Shown piece by piece: positions 34,015 to 45,000 of a stretch of 64,000 bases of DNA. The stretch's first letter is position 1. Each line of letters begins with the position of its first letter. Below the pieces are notes generated by a model that worked only from the letters and a program-made list of their open reading frames with translations, did no database searches and was not told the DNA's origin. The translations under genes were made by a program, and so were the position numbers. This DNA is from Telmatactis stephensoni (lineage: Eukaryota; Cnidaria; Anthozoa; Actiniaria; Isophelliidae): the NCBI GenBank assembly GCA_029948255.1, contig JALIZF010001542.1, forward strand, positions 248,001 to 312,000, in the 5' to 3' direction.

Positions 34015-34310
34015 CTAGGTAGCGCAGCGGTCTAAGGTGATATCTAAAGGTATGGATTAGGGTCCGGATATCGTCTCCCTCCCTGGCCTTCGGGCTAAGA
34101 CAACTGTTTTATGTAGCACCGGGATAGCGTGGATGGGGCCGAAATCTTCATCCGTAACGTAAGTCGATTCGATGTCTCAGCTTCCTTGAATGTCTCGGGA
34201 GAATCGTCCCAAAATTTAATTTTTCCTTTCTTATTTTTCAGTTAAATAATCATTTCTACTTTGTATCCGGGGGTGCATATCTAACAGGTTCGAGTCGTGT
34301 CGGGGGCGAA
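34015..34310 (+). mobile_element. Possible tRNA-like SINE
   Basis: GGTAGCGCAGCGGTCTAAGG looks like a tRNA A-box region. AACAGGTTCGAGTCGTG resembles a B box, but lies about 250 bp away, so this could be a composite. T-rich sequence follows. No second copy in the window. Confidence 0.35.
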
Positions 34311-35175
34311 TTCTTTTTCGATTTTCTTTTTTTCGCTCTTTTTCTATAACTTTTTCTTTTTTTACCTGAATATCCTGACTACTTATTGTCTTGCTACGGA
34401 TACTGATGCATTTACCTTTACCTTTTCAATTATTTTGGATCGTTCATAAATATATTGAGATTGATTAATATTCATGATTATTAATATATGGATATCGTTT
34501 AATCGTTTAATTTCTCTGTATTTCTTAAATGTGCGATCGAATATCGTGCGTTTTTTATGCGTTTTGCAATTGCCCGCTATACAATTGCCAAGTTAATCAA
34601 GACACTATTTGTTTAACGACGATTTTCTGCGCAACGTTGCAACAACTTGCAATATTTGCGTTGCGAGTTTCTGACTAGCTTGGATTCAAAAACGTGCAAC
34701 GGGTTGCCGAAGCGAAAATGGCAAGGAAAATCGTTCCAAGTGTCACGTTACACGAGAAAGCCTTTTAACGCAACGCAACGTTTTTCTGATTTTCACGACG
34801 ACGGAAGAGCGCCTCTACTTTCGTTATGCTTCCGCTTCTGCTTCCGTAGCGGACCCCAGATTAACCCTGGACAGAAGCCACGGCAAACACAGAAACTGAA
34901 CTAATAACTTTAAAAAAATTCTCGATGCTGAAAATTCTCGATATGCTGACTGGCTAAAAGCAGTGCTGTTGTTCTCAGGAATTTTAATGCAGAAAAAAGC
35001 AAATTTAGTGCAAATTTGAGTTTTCAAAAACAGCGCCAAAATCAAAGTTTTTTTAGTTCTGCTGTGTTCACATTATCTAGCACCAAAACTGTGTCGTCAC
35101 GCGAGGCTTAAACTCCCCAAAGAGTTTAAGCCTTACGTGACGACACAAAAAAAGGCTGCACATGAGACTAAAACT

Positions 35176-35296
35176 TAGCCTCCTCCGCAGGCAACTCTTT
35201 TGGATTTCCTGTTTTTGTTTTGTTTTTGTTTTTCTGGCCGGGAAAGTCGTTTGTATTCCAAAGGAAACCCAAAAGAGTTGCCTGCGGAGGAGGCTA
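35176..35296. mobile_element. TAGCCTCC foldback element with 9-bp TSD, copy 2
   Basis: TAGCCTCCTCCGCAGGCAAC..GTTGCCTGCGGAGGAGGCTA, 121 bp with a T-rich loop. It is flanked by perfect 9-bp repeats ACTAAAACT at 35167-35175 and 35297-35305. It sits 96 bp upstream of the OAF start codon, so it lies in or near that promoter or 5' UTR. Confidence 0.88.
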
Positions 35297-35391
35297 ACTA
35301 AAACTATGTGTATTTGCTGTTATTTCAAGACCGGAAGTGACGCATTTATTTATTAGTTTCCAGTCCTTTCCAGTAGGGAAGGAAAAACAAC

Positions 35392-38300
35392 ATGGCGTCT
35401 GTCTGTTTGAAAACGCTCTTGGTTTTACTGGCTTGTTTTTCTTTTAATTGTTCCCCAGATCTCGTAGTAAATGTACAGACGAAAAGTGGAGATATTTCTC
35501 AGCAAGAATTTAAGTCTTTTCCCAATGAAGACGTTGTTCATGTCGCATATAAACTCAATGGTGGACGATTCTTTGATGTTTGTCTAGACTTCAAAAAGGT
35601 TCGATTGCATTATTCTGTATGATTTTATTAAGTTAAATAAGAAGGACTAAGACTCTGATGTGGGATAATTATTTCCATGAATTGATTTGAACTACACTAC
35701 AGTATTTATGTTTTTTATCAATCAATTCAAAAGCATTTAATCTAGCTGTACCCTGTATTCTGTATTGCACTGCAGAAAATTCAAATCTTCAAAACTGTTG
35801 TTCTTGGAGAAATGGACATAGCTGAAAATGCCTATGAAACAACATGTTTTGCTATTAGAATGAAACATGATGAGTATGTTTCTACTGACGCAATGGCAAA
35901 ATTAAGACAGGTGAGATGTTTATTAAACTTATTGTCATTTGTGATTGTTGTCACTTTAAGGGTGTACTGACATATATCGTTGCTGTGCAACGGTTGCTAT
36001 GCAAAATAGGGTCTTCTTTTGGTTGGCAAAATTGAATAGGCACGCGCGCGCGCATTTTTGGCGGGAATCATTTGACCGGTAGATCAACGCACACCTGACA
36101 AAAAGGCTTATTTTCGTTCTTATTGTGCATGCGCGGGACACTTTACTTCCGGTTTCTTTAAAAAGCTATAATCTTTGGCAGGTTTTATCAAAAGGAAGTG
36201 TTTTTTCAATATTTATATTCTTTATAGCCTTTTCTTCAAAGCCGAGCATGGGATTTGCGAAAAATTAAGAAATACGAAAGTTATTGGCATAAGTGGCTCA
36301 TTTTTGACTTTCAAAAATTCCTAAAATGTTTATTTGGAAACCATTCTTAAAACCCATGCTCGATTCTAAGCACCTTGGTCTCAAGATTAAAATAATGCAT
36401 TTTAAATTCTCAAATATACAGTGCTGAAAAAAATTATAGCTTTTTACTGTATCTATGACATCACATGATGACGTCATGCAATGGCGTCATAAAATGCGAA
36501 AGTTCCCTCAGGGAAGACAAACTACAAAATATAAAAGCGATATGACAATTTGGTGGCATTTTATAGAATTTTCAAATTTCCCTAGCAACGGGCCATTTTT
36601 ATATGTCAGTACACCCTTAAGAACAAGCATAAAAGCTTTATTATAAAAAGGTAAAGGATAGTACAGCAGTTTTCATATGACTGCGAAAACAGCACAATAA
36701 TTTTATTACAGCACAGCACATTTGGGCAGGAATTTCATATGTTTTTATAGACATCATGGCACTGCCAACCAGAGCACAGTGTGGTTAATATTTTACACTT
36801 GTACAAATTAAACCTTAAACATATGTGCCACTTCACTTGACAGTGATCTTTCAGGGACCAGACAGAAGTATACCCTTTACCCCCTCAATGCATTAGTGCT
36901 CTATTGCACCTCACAAACAGTTTCAATTCTCCCTTAGGTGCACACAGAAAACGTGTTTAACCCTAAAAGGACTGTTAAACACCCCTACCCATTGGACACA
37001 GAGGGAGTACCCCTCCGGGGAAGGTTGCTCACTAATCATCTGAGCCTCCCTTGCAGGGGGTTCAAAAACAGCATATCCACAGCAGAATATGGTTACACCA
37101 GGATTGAGAAAATGTTTTTGTGCACAGCATAAGGTGGACATGGTTATGGCACTTTGGGGTCCTTTTGGTGTAGGAGGTTTTAGGATAAATGATTGGTCCA
37201 CCAAAAAAGATTCATCTCCTTCACTCTGTGATTCGATCCTGTTTAAAACTTTTCCATGTAAAGTTTTCTTCACTTCAGTTACTTATACTTTATTTCCATA
37301 ACATTGCATTAATTTATAGAAAAATCCAAGCACTATACGTATTCCTGAAGAAGATCTTGGTACTCAGGAGATTGTCCTTGATCACAGTGTTAGAATCTCA
37401 GAAGCAAAAAATATCAATCTTAATGTCAGAAAGCTTTGTGGAGATGTTGATGTGGTTCATGTTGTTGGAGATGATCTAAAGTTATTGTTTGATAGTAAGT
37501 GTTATTTACTCACCAGCCTGATTTCAGACAGCACAGCTAGACTGCTGACCACTAGTCTCCAAATGGCCAGCTGTCGAGCCGTGCCATCTGAATCAGGCTA
37601 CTTACTCACTTACTGTAATTTCGTAGTGTCTTCCTTAATATTTTGAGACTGCAAGATCTCTTTTTGACAGTTTGAGACCAATGAGGGCATGTGATAAATC
37701 CGTATTCCGAGATACTTTTAGGCACCATAAAATGTTTTTCAAGACTAAGATTTTAGGGAGGGGCCATTCATACCAGAGGGGGTACTCAGCTTTTAAAACG
37801 AGGGAAGTGCTAATGAAGCAGAAATAATGTACCCCAAAAAGGTCCTTCATAGCTATTGCAGCTAAGATCATTCCAAAAAGCCCATCTGCTCATAAACAAT
37901 GACAAAAGGTCTCAAGTTCTTCCTCATAGTTAAACTAATTTTGATATAGAAGATTCTTCCTCATAGTTAAACTAATTTTGATATAGAAGATTATTAATAA
38001 CTACATGCAGTATAAACTAGCAAGGCTGTTGCCCCAAAAAGCCTTGGTAAAATTAAATTGCTTCCCCAAAAAGCTAAAGGGTCCTACCAAAAGTTCTTGC
38101 ATGAAAAAAGGGTCTTGGACCTCACCGTCACTCATATATCTGAGACGTTCACCACCCCTTCTCATCTCTGATTCATCTGTGGTCTAAAACTTATTGAATT
38201 TGGAGGTTGGTAAAGTTGACAACACACTAGATGATTTTATATGCTCGTTTGAGTGAAGTTTGATTGTTGCCAATTGCCAGCAAATTTGATCACCAAATAT

Positions 38301-38868
38301 AGCCAACAGCACACTAGGCAGTTGAATTATGATCATCACCAGTCATCATTAATTTGATCAACAATATCTGACATGTCAGATATCACTGCAGTTGTGGCGA
38401 TCAAGATCACTCTGGAAATTCACCAATATCACAGCTGCAGACACCATCGTGATGATTTTCAGGCGATGATCAAAATTTGCTCCAACAAACATACAATTGC
38501 CTAGAGTGTTGTCTGCTTAAGACAAAGTCTGATTATATTATTGCGAGTGACATAAATGAATAATTCTTCTCCTTCTAGACACTTCCACTCCAATAAATCA
38601 CAGAAATGGTATTCAAAACTTGACAAGTGCTATGATCAACAAAAAACGATGTCACAGCATTAGTGAGAATAATGCTACCTGCATATGTCGTCAGTATGTG
38701 TGCTTAAGTTGGTATCCATGTAATTTAAAGTATTGTCATGGAGAGGATGCTGATGGTAAAGCTACAGAATTCCGATGTGGAATTAAAACTTGTGGGAAAT
38801 GTAGAAACTTTGATTTTCTTGTCAGTGAGAAAAATCACTGCTTTTGGGACCACAGACAGAAATCATAA
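35392..38868 (+). CDS. OAF: Out at first (OAF) secreted protein, 4 exons, complete
   Basis: Exons 35392-35598, 35776-35910, 37320-37494, 38579-38868; 807 nt, 268 aa, close to human OAF (273 aa). Start ATGGCG follows ACAAC. A signal peptide is visible (SVCLKTLLVLLACFSFNC). The N-terminal half has LVVNVQTKSGDISQQ and CLDFKK, then STDAMAKLRQKNP across exons 2/3, a block diagnostic of OAF. The C-terminal exon has the cysteine-rich tail CICRQYVCLSWYPCNLKYC..CGIKTCGKC..FDF with eight or more cysteines for disulfides, as in insect and vertebrate OAF. Expected to be secreted; the molecular role is poorly known in the family. Exon 1 uses an unusual donor, AAG|GTTCGA, so that junction is slightly less sure than the rest. 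Intron 2 contains a TTAA element, intron 3 a further TIR element. Confidence 0.94.
35956..36620. mobile_element. TTAA-flanked MITE family T1, copy 2 (intact ends)
   Basis: TTAA at 35956-35959 and 36617-36620. TIRs GGGTGTACTGACATATA / TATATGTCAGTACACCC. Length 665 bp, no transposase. Intact TIRs show the family structure that the older copy at 29442-30079 has partly lost. In OAF intron 2. Confidence 0.88.
37504..37616. mobile_element. AGCCTGATT foldback in OAF intron 3
   Basis: Inverted ends AGCCTGATTTCAGA / TCTGAATCAGGCT enclose about 90 bp, with TTACTCAC on both sides. This is a short foldback element with a probable 8-bp duplication. It begins 10 bases after the exon 3 donor. Confidence 0.55.
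37918..37991. repeat. Perfect 37-bp tandem duplication
   Basis: TTCTTCCTCATAGTTAAACT.. occurs twice in direct succession without mismatch, in OAF intron 3. A young slippage event. Confidence 0.85.
38218..38515. mobile_element. GACAACACACTAG-ended element
   Basis: Imperfect inverted ends GACAACACACTAGATGATTT and CAATTGCCTAGAGTGTTGTC, with internal repeats of GCACACTAGGCAGTTG type. It ends about 60 bp before OAF exon 4. No target duplication clear. Confidence 0.5.
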
Positions 38869-39135
38869 CAAGTATGTATTAGGATATATTAGTATGTTTT
38901 GTATGGATATTTACTTTAAGAATACTCATGGGATTCCTGTATTAGTGATAAATTGAGAGATTGTCATGGGATTCCTGTACTATTTGGGACATTCAATTTA
39001 TAACTATAACAATGGCAGTAGTTGGATTGCATACATTTGTTATACCATTCAGTTCTTAGAGAAGTCAGAAATTGAATTGATAACCAGATGTATTCAGTCA
39101 GGGAACTCCTGTGCAGTAAGATCTAGTTTTAATTC

Positions 39136-39278
39136 ATATGAGTGGGAAACCTACCATGTGGTATTGTGACTGTGTCAGTGCTATAATTTCTATAAAAACA
39201 TTTGAAATTCCTGCCATAACCTCACCAAATGCTGTGATTGTGCCATTTTCACAGTCATACGAAATCTGCTCTATTTGT
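39136..39278. mobile_element. AGAGTAGTTTTC-type MITE, copy 2
   Basis: CATATGAGTGGGAAACC at the left and TTTTCACAGTCATACGAAA..TGCTCTA at the right, with internal AACATTTGAAATTCCTGCC. In the OAF 3' flank. Related partial sequences lie near 22600, 36665 and 63040. Confidence 0.65.
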
Positions 39279-39584
39279 TCCCTTTTCCCTTCCTTGAGCT
39301 TTGTCTAGTATTTGTCACAAACTCATTTTGAACAAAAAATTGTCAGCACTGGCAGTGTCCTCTTTCATATTACAGCATTAGCTAAATCTTTCTAATAGCT
39401 TTCAGGAAGGGAGCTGTTTTGCCTGTTGTAAATATGTATAGGTTAGGGAGGGTTTGGTCATCAATAGACAAAAAAGTATTGAGAGATATATGAGCAAATG
39501 CCAAACTGTATTATAAAGTTTTTTACTATAAAATTAATCATGTTTGTGTAAATGAAAATTTTATATTAATTTATGTATTTTTAC

Positions 39585-39590
39585 AATAAA
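39585..39590 (+). terminator. Poly(A) signal of OAF
   Basis: AATAAA about 720 bases after the OAF stop, in an AT-rich 3' UTR. A foldback element starts 62 bases beyond it. Confidence 0.5.
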
Positions 39591-39651
39591 AGTTTATACA
39601 TGTACATGCAGGCAAATTTGTTACCATGTAATGTGTGGTGTATAAGTTGTC

Positions 39652-39999
39652 ACAGCAGAGTGCATTTGAGTGTTAAATGAAAACATTTCACATGTTTGTT
39701 TTGACAGTTTGAACGTGCTGTTGTTATACTAAATTAATGTCAAGTGTTGTTATGGGCGGAGTCAACATTTGATCGCTAATTACATGCATTCTGAAGTTCT
39801 CACAGAACATAACAAATCTTTGAATTGTCCAAAATGTCACAGGTCAAAATCAAAGTATCTCACAATCGTTAATTATTAGCAATCCAATGGTGACTCTGCC
39901 CCCTAACAACACTTGACATTTAGTATAACAACAGCACGTTCAAACTGTCAAAACAAACTTGTGAAATGTTTCATTAAATGCTCAAACACACTCTGCTGT
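39652..39999. mobile_element. Foldback element with arms of about 115 bp
   Basis: ACAGCAGAGTGCATTTGAGT..GTTTTGACAGTTTGAACGTG..AGTGTTGTTATGGG is mirrored on the right by CCTAACAACACTTGAC..CACGTTCAAACTGTCAAAAC..CTCTGCTGT. Arms are similar but not identical, so it is older than the palindrome at 60606-60918. No ORF. Confidence 0.8.
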
Positions 40000-40114
40000 A
40001 AAAAAGAGTTGGAACATATAGAATGAAATTTTCATGACAAGCAAAGGAAAAACACTAACATTTATAGTATCGGAAGTTGCTACAACATGCAAGCTGATCT
40101 AGGAAGCTGACAGT

Positions 40115-40290
40115 GCACTCTTTTCTCTCTCTCTCTCTCTACTGGTCAGTGCTCTGTTTCAAGGGTATTGAAAGCTAATTAAAGCTACACAGAATGGAAA
40201 GAAGTTGAAACTAGTGTGAGGTCACTGGGGATCAAAAGTGGGACCTTCCTCGTCTCTAACAGCCACACTTAACCGAGCCACACCTCCTCC
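40115..40290 (-). mobile_element. tRNA-derived SINE, copy 3
   Basis: The reverse complement has a tRNA-like head (CTCGGTTAAGTGTGGCTG.., TTTGATCCCC as a weak B box), then CTGTGTAGCTTTAATTAGC..ACCCTTGAAACAGAGCACTG, ending in a (GA)n tract. It confirms the full structure of the SINE seen at 8393-8600. Confidence 0.7.
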
Positions 40291-41864
40291 TATAAAATGT
40301 TGCTCTGACAAACATTTTGCTTGTAACAACATTTCAGCATTGTTGGTCAACACTGAACATTGTGTTATGATTTGGTGATAACACAGAACAAAATAAACAT
40401 TGGAGATTATATATCCAAGATATTGAAATGTTTGGAGACCTGTTTGCAAATGGGATCATTTGCACAGGGAAAAAATGTGTTATCCACTTGATAAGGCTAT
40501 ATCCAAATGATATAACACTGTAATATAATGATTGTTATAATATGTGCCCTCTGATTGGTTGAGAATTGTGTTTACTGTACACCCACAGACACTATAGAAT
40601 CTTACACACACTCTGATTGGTTGAAATGTTTCAAATATCATAGAAACAAATACATTCCATTTTTCTTGTATCTGTACTTTTAATTGATGCATACAGAAGG
40701 CATCAAGATGTGATGAGAACAGTTACACCACTTTGTCTTACGGTTTACATTTTTGTTCTCACCATGCACATTTTGACATCCTCTGTGCATCTATTAGAGT
40801 ACTTACAAACACACGGAAAAATTGAATCCACCCATCAATGGTGCAACCAGAGCCCAAATGCATGGTGATATTTCAACAACTGGACACTATAATGCTTTGT
40901 AATGACTTTATTTGGCCTTCAACAAAACCAAGCAAAGTATAGAACTAATTTATTGGTTAAAAATAAATGAATTTGGCATTCAAATCTATGTACATATGTG
41001 AGTGCAAAGAAATGCTATTGAAATTCCTAAGTTGTGGGTCCTGTGGGTAGCAGAGGTTTTGATAGCAGAGAAGTAGATCTGGGTTTTTTTTAATCAGATG
41101 GGATTTTGCATTCAATAGCTTGGTTGATTAAATAGGCCTTACAGGACTTCAGCTTTAACTAAATCCTCTGTAAAACCAAGCTTTTTAAAAATACCTGTAA
41201 AATACCAGCTTTTACAGGAGAGTGACCACCTATATACAGGCCTTTCAAAAGTGGCAGACTTGCACCACATGACCCAAAGGATTGGTAACAAGCTTCGTGA
41301 GAGAGAGGCCATATAGTCCTCTAAAATCACCATGGCATTAAGGTGACTGTTGGCAATTTTCTCAGAGCACACCTATAAGAGTTATAGCTGTTTAAATGTT
41401 GGTAAGTGCACTTTGACAAAATTGCTGTCAGCCACCTTAAATGAGTTTAAATGTATCCTGTATGATACAGTCATAGAGAAAAAGCATCATAAAATATTAA
41501 TGGTCATTAAATCATCTTTCACGGCTACACATTTGAGGCCATGCTCGTCGGTAAGGTCATGAAGAGGCATTTCCATGATAATTGGTTGCAAGCCTGCCAT
41601 TTTTGAATGTCATCTAGCTATTCTGCAACCACTCTCTATTTATCTGCCAAATGCCCTGTCCCAAAAGAGACAGTTTCTCATTGTTTTATTCCTCTTTTAC
41701 ATTGTAAATTAGGCCATCCTCCTGACCAGTCTTTTGAACAACCATTTGTCAAACAGAGGTAAGTTCCTGTATTTTCTGAATTAGAGAATGGGAAGAACAA
41801 AACCTCTGGTACCTGCAGTAAGAGGAACTAATAATTTTCACAAAATTATTTAATGTAGTTCAAT

Positions 41865-41870
41865 TTTATT
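41865..41870 (-). terminator. Poly(A) signal of Dixin
   Basis: AATAAA on the minus strand, about 185 bases downstream of the Dixin stop at 42054-42056. Confidence 0.5.
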
Positions 41871-42053
41871 CATAAATACTAAATTTTTTCCAGCAAACTC
41901 TTGTGGAATAGACTTATATTCTTGTCTTAGTTGTCCGAAAGTGGGCAACCATGCACTAACCCAGGGTTAACATGAATGGTTTCAGTTACATCAGTGAGTT
42001 AGTACTAAACCACTTTCCAACAACTGTCGAGCCCTGGTAAATATGTGCATCTT

Positions 42054-45000
42054 TTAGTGTGCATTCATGTTAACATCGAAGTCTGTGTTGTCATGGTGAT
42101 CTAATGCTGTCAATCCTCTATCTTCCTCAACCCAGGCCACTATCTTCCCCTCCCATCCAGGTAGAACATTGTTGTCATCAATGACCTGGTAAGAAATAAA
42201 CACACATATTTATATCTTAAGACCTAGCAGTGATATTCTGCAGGGCATGGGAAGACAATAAATATATCCTTCACAGAAGGATACAGTGGCATAGCAAGGG
42301 GGGAGCCAGGAGGGGTGATTGCCCCCCCTAAAATTTTGGACTTGAGCCTTCAATGACATCACTGTAAAGTTTTACTTTTAATTTAATTCACAATGTTCAA
42401 ACGTTATCTCAAGTATACTTCGCACTTGGAAGAAGTTTTCGCTTTTGTCCCAAAATGTCCTTCCTTTAATTGGGAAATTTGGAAATTAGCATATTTTGAT
42501 GGGAACTGGACCTTGAAATTTAACCTTTCCATTGACTGCCCCCCCCCCCCCCTTTCCACGGGCCTCACTACACCCCTGGAAGAATACATACTTGTCCTCT
42601 AGGCCCCAGATGAATTGAAGATGGTTTTGAGTTGTTTGTCCTCTTATTGACACACTCTTGATGCCATAAAATGTTCAAAACTTTGCAGTGAAATGCTGCG
42701 CTCGTGATTCCACTTGAGTTTTGAACATTATTTTTATGATGTTACAAGTGTGTCAATAAGAGAACAGACAACTCAAAACCATCTTCAATTTGTTAAGTAG
42801 ATCAAGTTATAAAAATATGAATTTATTCCTTCTTTGATGTAACCATAATGTCAAAACCTTGTAGTTATTAAAGAAAGCTCTTACTAACAAATAGCTTGAC
42901 AGACCTGCCCCAAGCTAAGTCTTGCTCATTAATTTCTTCTATATTTAGCAAATTGAATCAAATTGCAAACTTCTGGTTATGAGAGCTTTTTGAGGAGAAT
43001 GGCACAATTAATGAAAGTTGTATTTGACTTTTGAGCCATTTTCCTCAGAAAGCTCTCGTAACTGGAAGTGTGCAATTTGAATCCAATTTGCCAATGGAAA
43101 AAATTAACAAGCAAGTCTTTGAGCAAGTCTAATATCTTGGTAATACTGTCACTGTCTTACCTCTTCTTTTACAGTACCAAACTCTGGATCTAGTGCTTTA
43201 AAATGATATCTGTATGGTCCAGGATGATCAAAAATTGTTTTAAAGTCCCTAAGTGTTATGTTACCAAGTCTGAAAGAAAATGTAGGAATTTAGGTAAGAA
43301 ATTGCACACTTTTTCAGGTGCAAATGTGTAGTGTGGTCTGCCAATGTTGATTGCCAATGTGTATTGTTTGGCCTGCCCAGTAAGCTTGCCGCTGCACCCT
43401 TGCACATGGGAATCGGGGTGTGGCTAGGGATGACCAAGGACCCTGCCCCCCCCCCCCCCACTGCTTCCCTCTTATTTAAGACAAGGCTGAGAACTCTGTA
43501 CCTTGGTCTCAATGAAAAGTGCTGCAGGTTCTTTTTTTATTTGTTATCATCTTATAAGACACGACAGGTGACAATGGACACACAAAGGTCTCAATACAAA
43601 CACAGAATCATCTTTTCAGTCACTATGCTGTGTAAGTATTTTATAAACAATAGCACTGTAACAAAAATCTCACCTTTTAGGTATAGTTGCCAGGAATGGT
43701 GTTACAGTCTTTTCAGTAAAATATAATACTTTTGTCATTGAACCTGAATTATCACTTTGCACTAATCTTGAAGGCCTATTACCTAGAAAATTGAAGAATA
43801 TAATTATAAGGTTATAGAATGTTAAAGGGTTATTAACTGAGCGGGAGGTCTGTATGGGAAAATATCAGACTGAGGTCTTGACTACAGTACGGACCGAGCA
43901 CAGCGAGCAGACCAAGCAAATGAGGTTAATAACTTATTTATTATATGGCTAAAACAATTGCCAAATGCAGACTTTTCTTTTCATCTGGGACAGCGGTCCT
44001 GATATGGCAAAATACAGACCATGCATTAACCAATCAGAATTCAGGAAATTGTCTAGCCATATAATAAAGGGTAACCAAGGGAAATCATGCTTGTACATGA
44101 AGAAATACCTCCATGTACATAGCACATAATACAAACAGAAAAAGTTGATTGTTGCTGACTAATGAAGAATTGAAGGTGTATCATGAAATTGACTGATAGT
44201 TTGTGGCTTTTCTACTGATTTCTTTTGTTTTCTCACAATAGTCTTCATTGGTATCAAAGGGCTTTCCCAATGCCCTCCCATCAAAACAAAAATGTCACTT
44301 AGGCCATTTTTGTTGATAACCCTTCAATTATCTTCTTTAAAAGTATCATCATCATCACTATCATCATCATATAACATGGTTAACTAACCTAAAGTGGCTG
44401 GCACAGGGCGAACATAACCAAATGCATTGTTGTATTCAACACCATTCATCTAATTTAAGAAAAACACCAAAATTACAATATTGTGAATGCTAGCATAGAC
44501 CCACGCCTCTTGTTGGACAAAGCATGAGTTTATTCATTGAATAAATAATCTGGTGGATAAGTTCATCCAATTTTAATCCATGCTTCATGCAATCAAATTA
44601 TGCTATTTGGATAAATTTTATCCACGTCTGGATAAGCTTTTATCCAGGTTTAATTTGACTGGGGCTACAGTCTAAGGTTTTGTTTGTGAGATTTTTGCTT
44701 TGCTATCTAAGTCCCTCTCAGGAGGACTCATTGAGGTCCAAGGACAAGATTAAATGTCTACCTGTTTGTTTTCATTAGAATATCCATTAGGAGCTGCTTG
44801 TCTGACTGCAAGGCTGGTGAAAGTCTACATGCAAAGAAAAAGAGCATATTAACCCTTTCGCTCCTACAGCGCCCGAAACCGGCTGTAAAAATTCTACTTG
44901 TCTAAAAAATTACTTCTTCCTAAAAAAGGACAACTCAAACTCAACTTTGGTACGAAAGTAAACTCTAGTAAATGAGTCAAGTTTTGAAAATCAAACATTG

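Larger units (their letters stand above)
38869..42053. other. Intergenic region between OAF and Dixin (convergent genes)
   Basis: Contains the OAF 3' UTR, a MITE at 39136-39278, a foldback element at 39652-39999, a SINE at 40115-40290, and the Dixin 3' UTR. Two CTCTGATTGGTTGA phrases (about 40550 and 40612) are reminiscent of the double-hairpin family. No further gene seen. Confidence 0.7.

Noticed and set aside
36923..37301. Overlapping ORFs of 64-116 codons on both strands
   Set aside because: Within OAF intron 2, mutually overlapping, no recognisable family, and the exon chain is complete without them.
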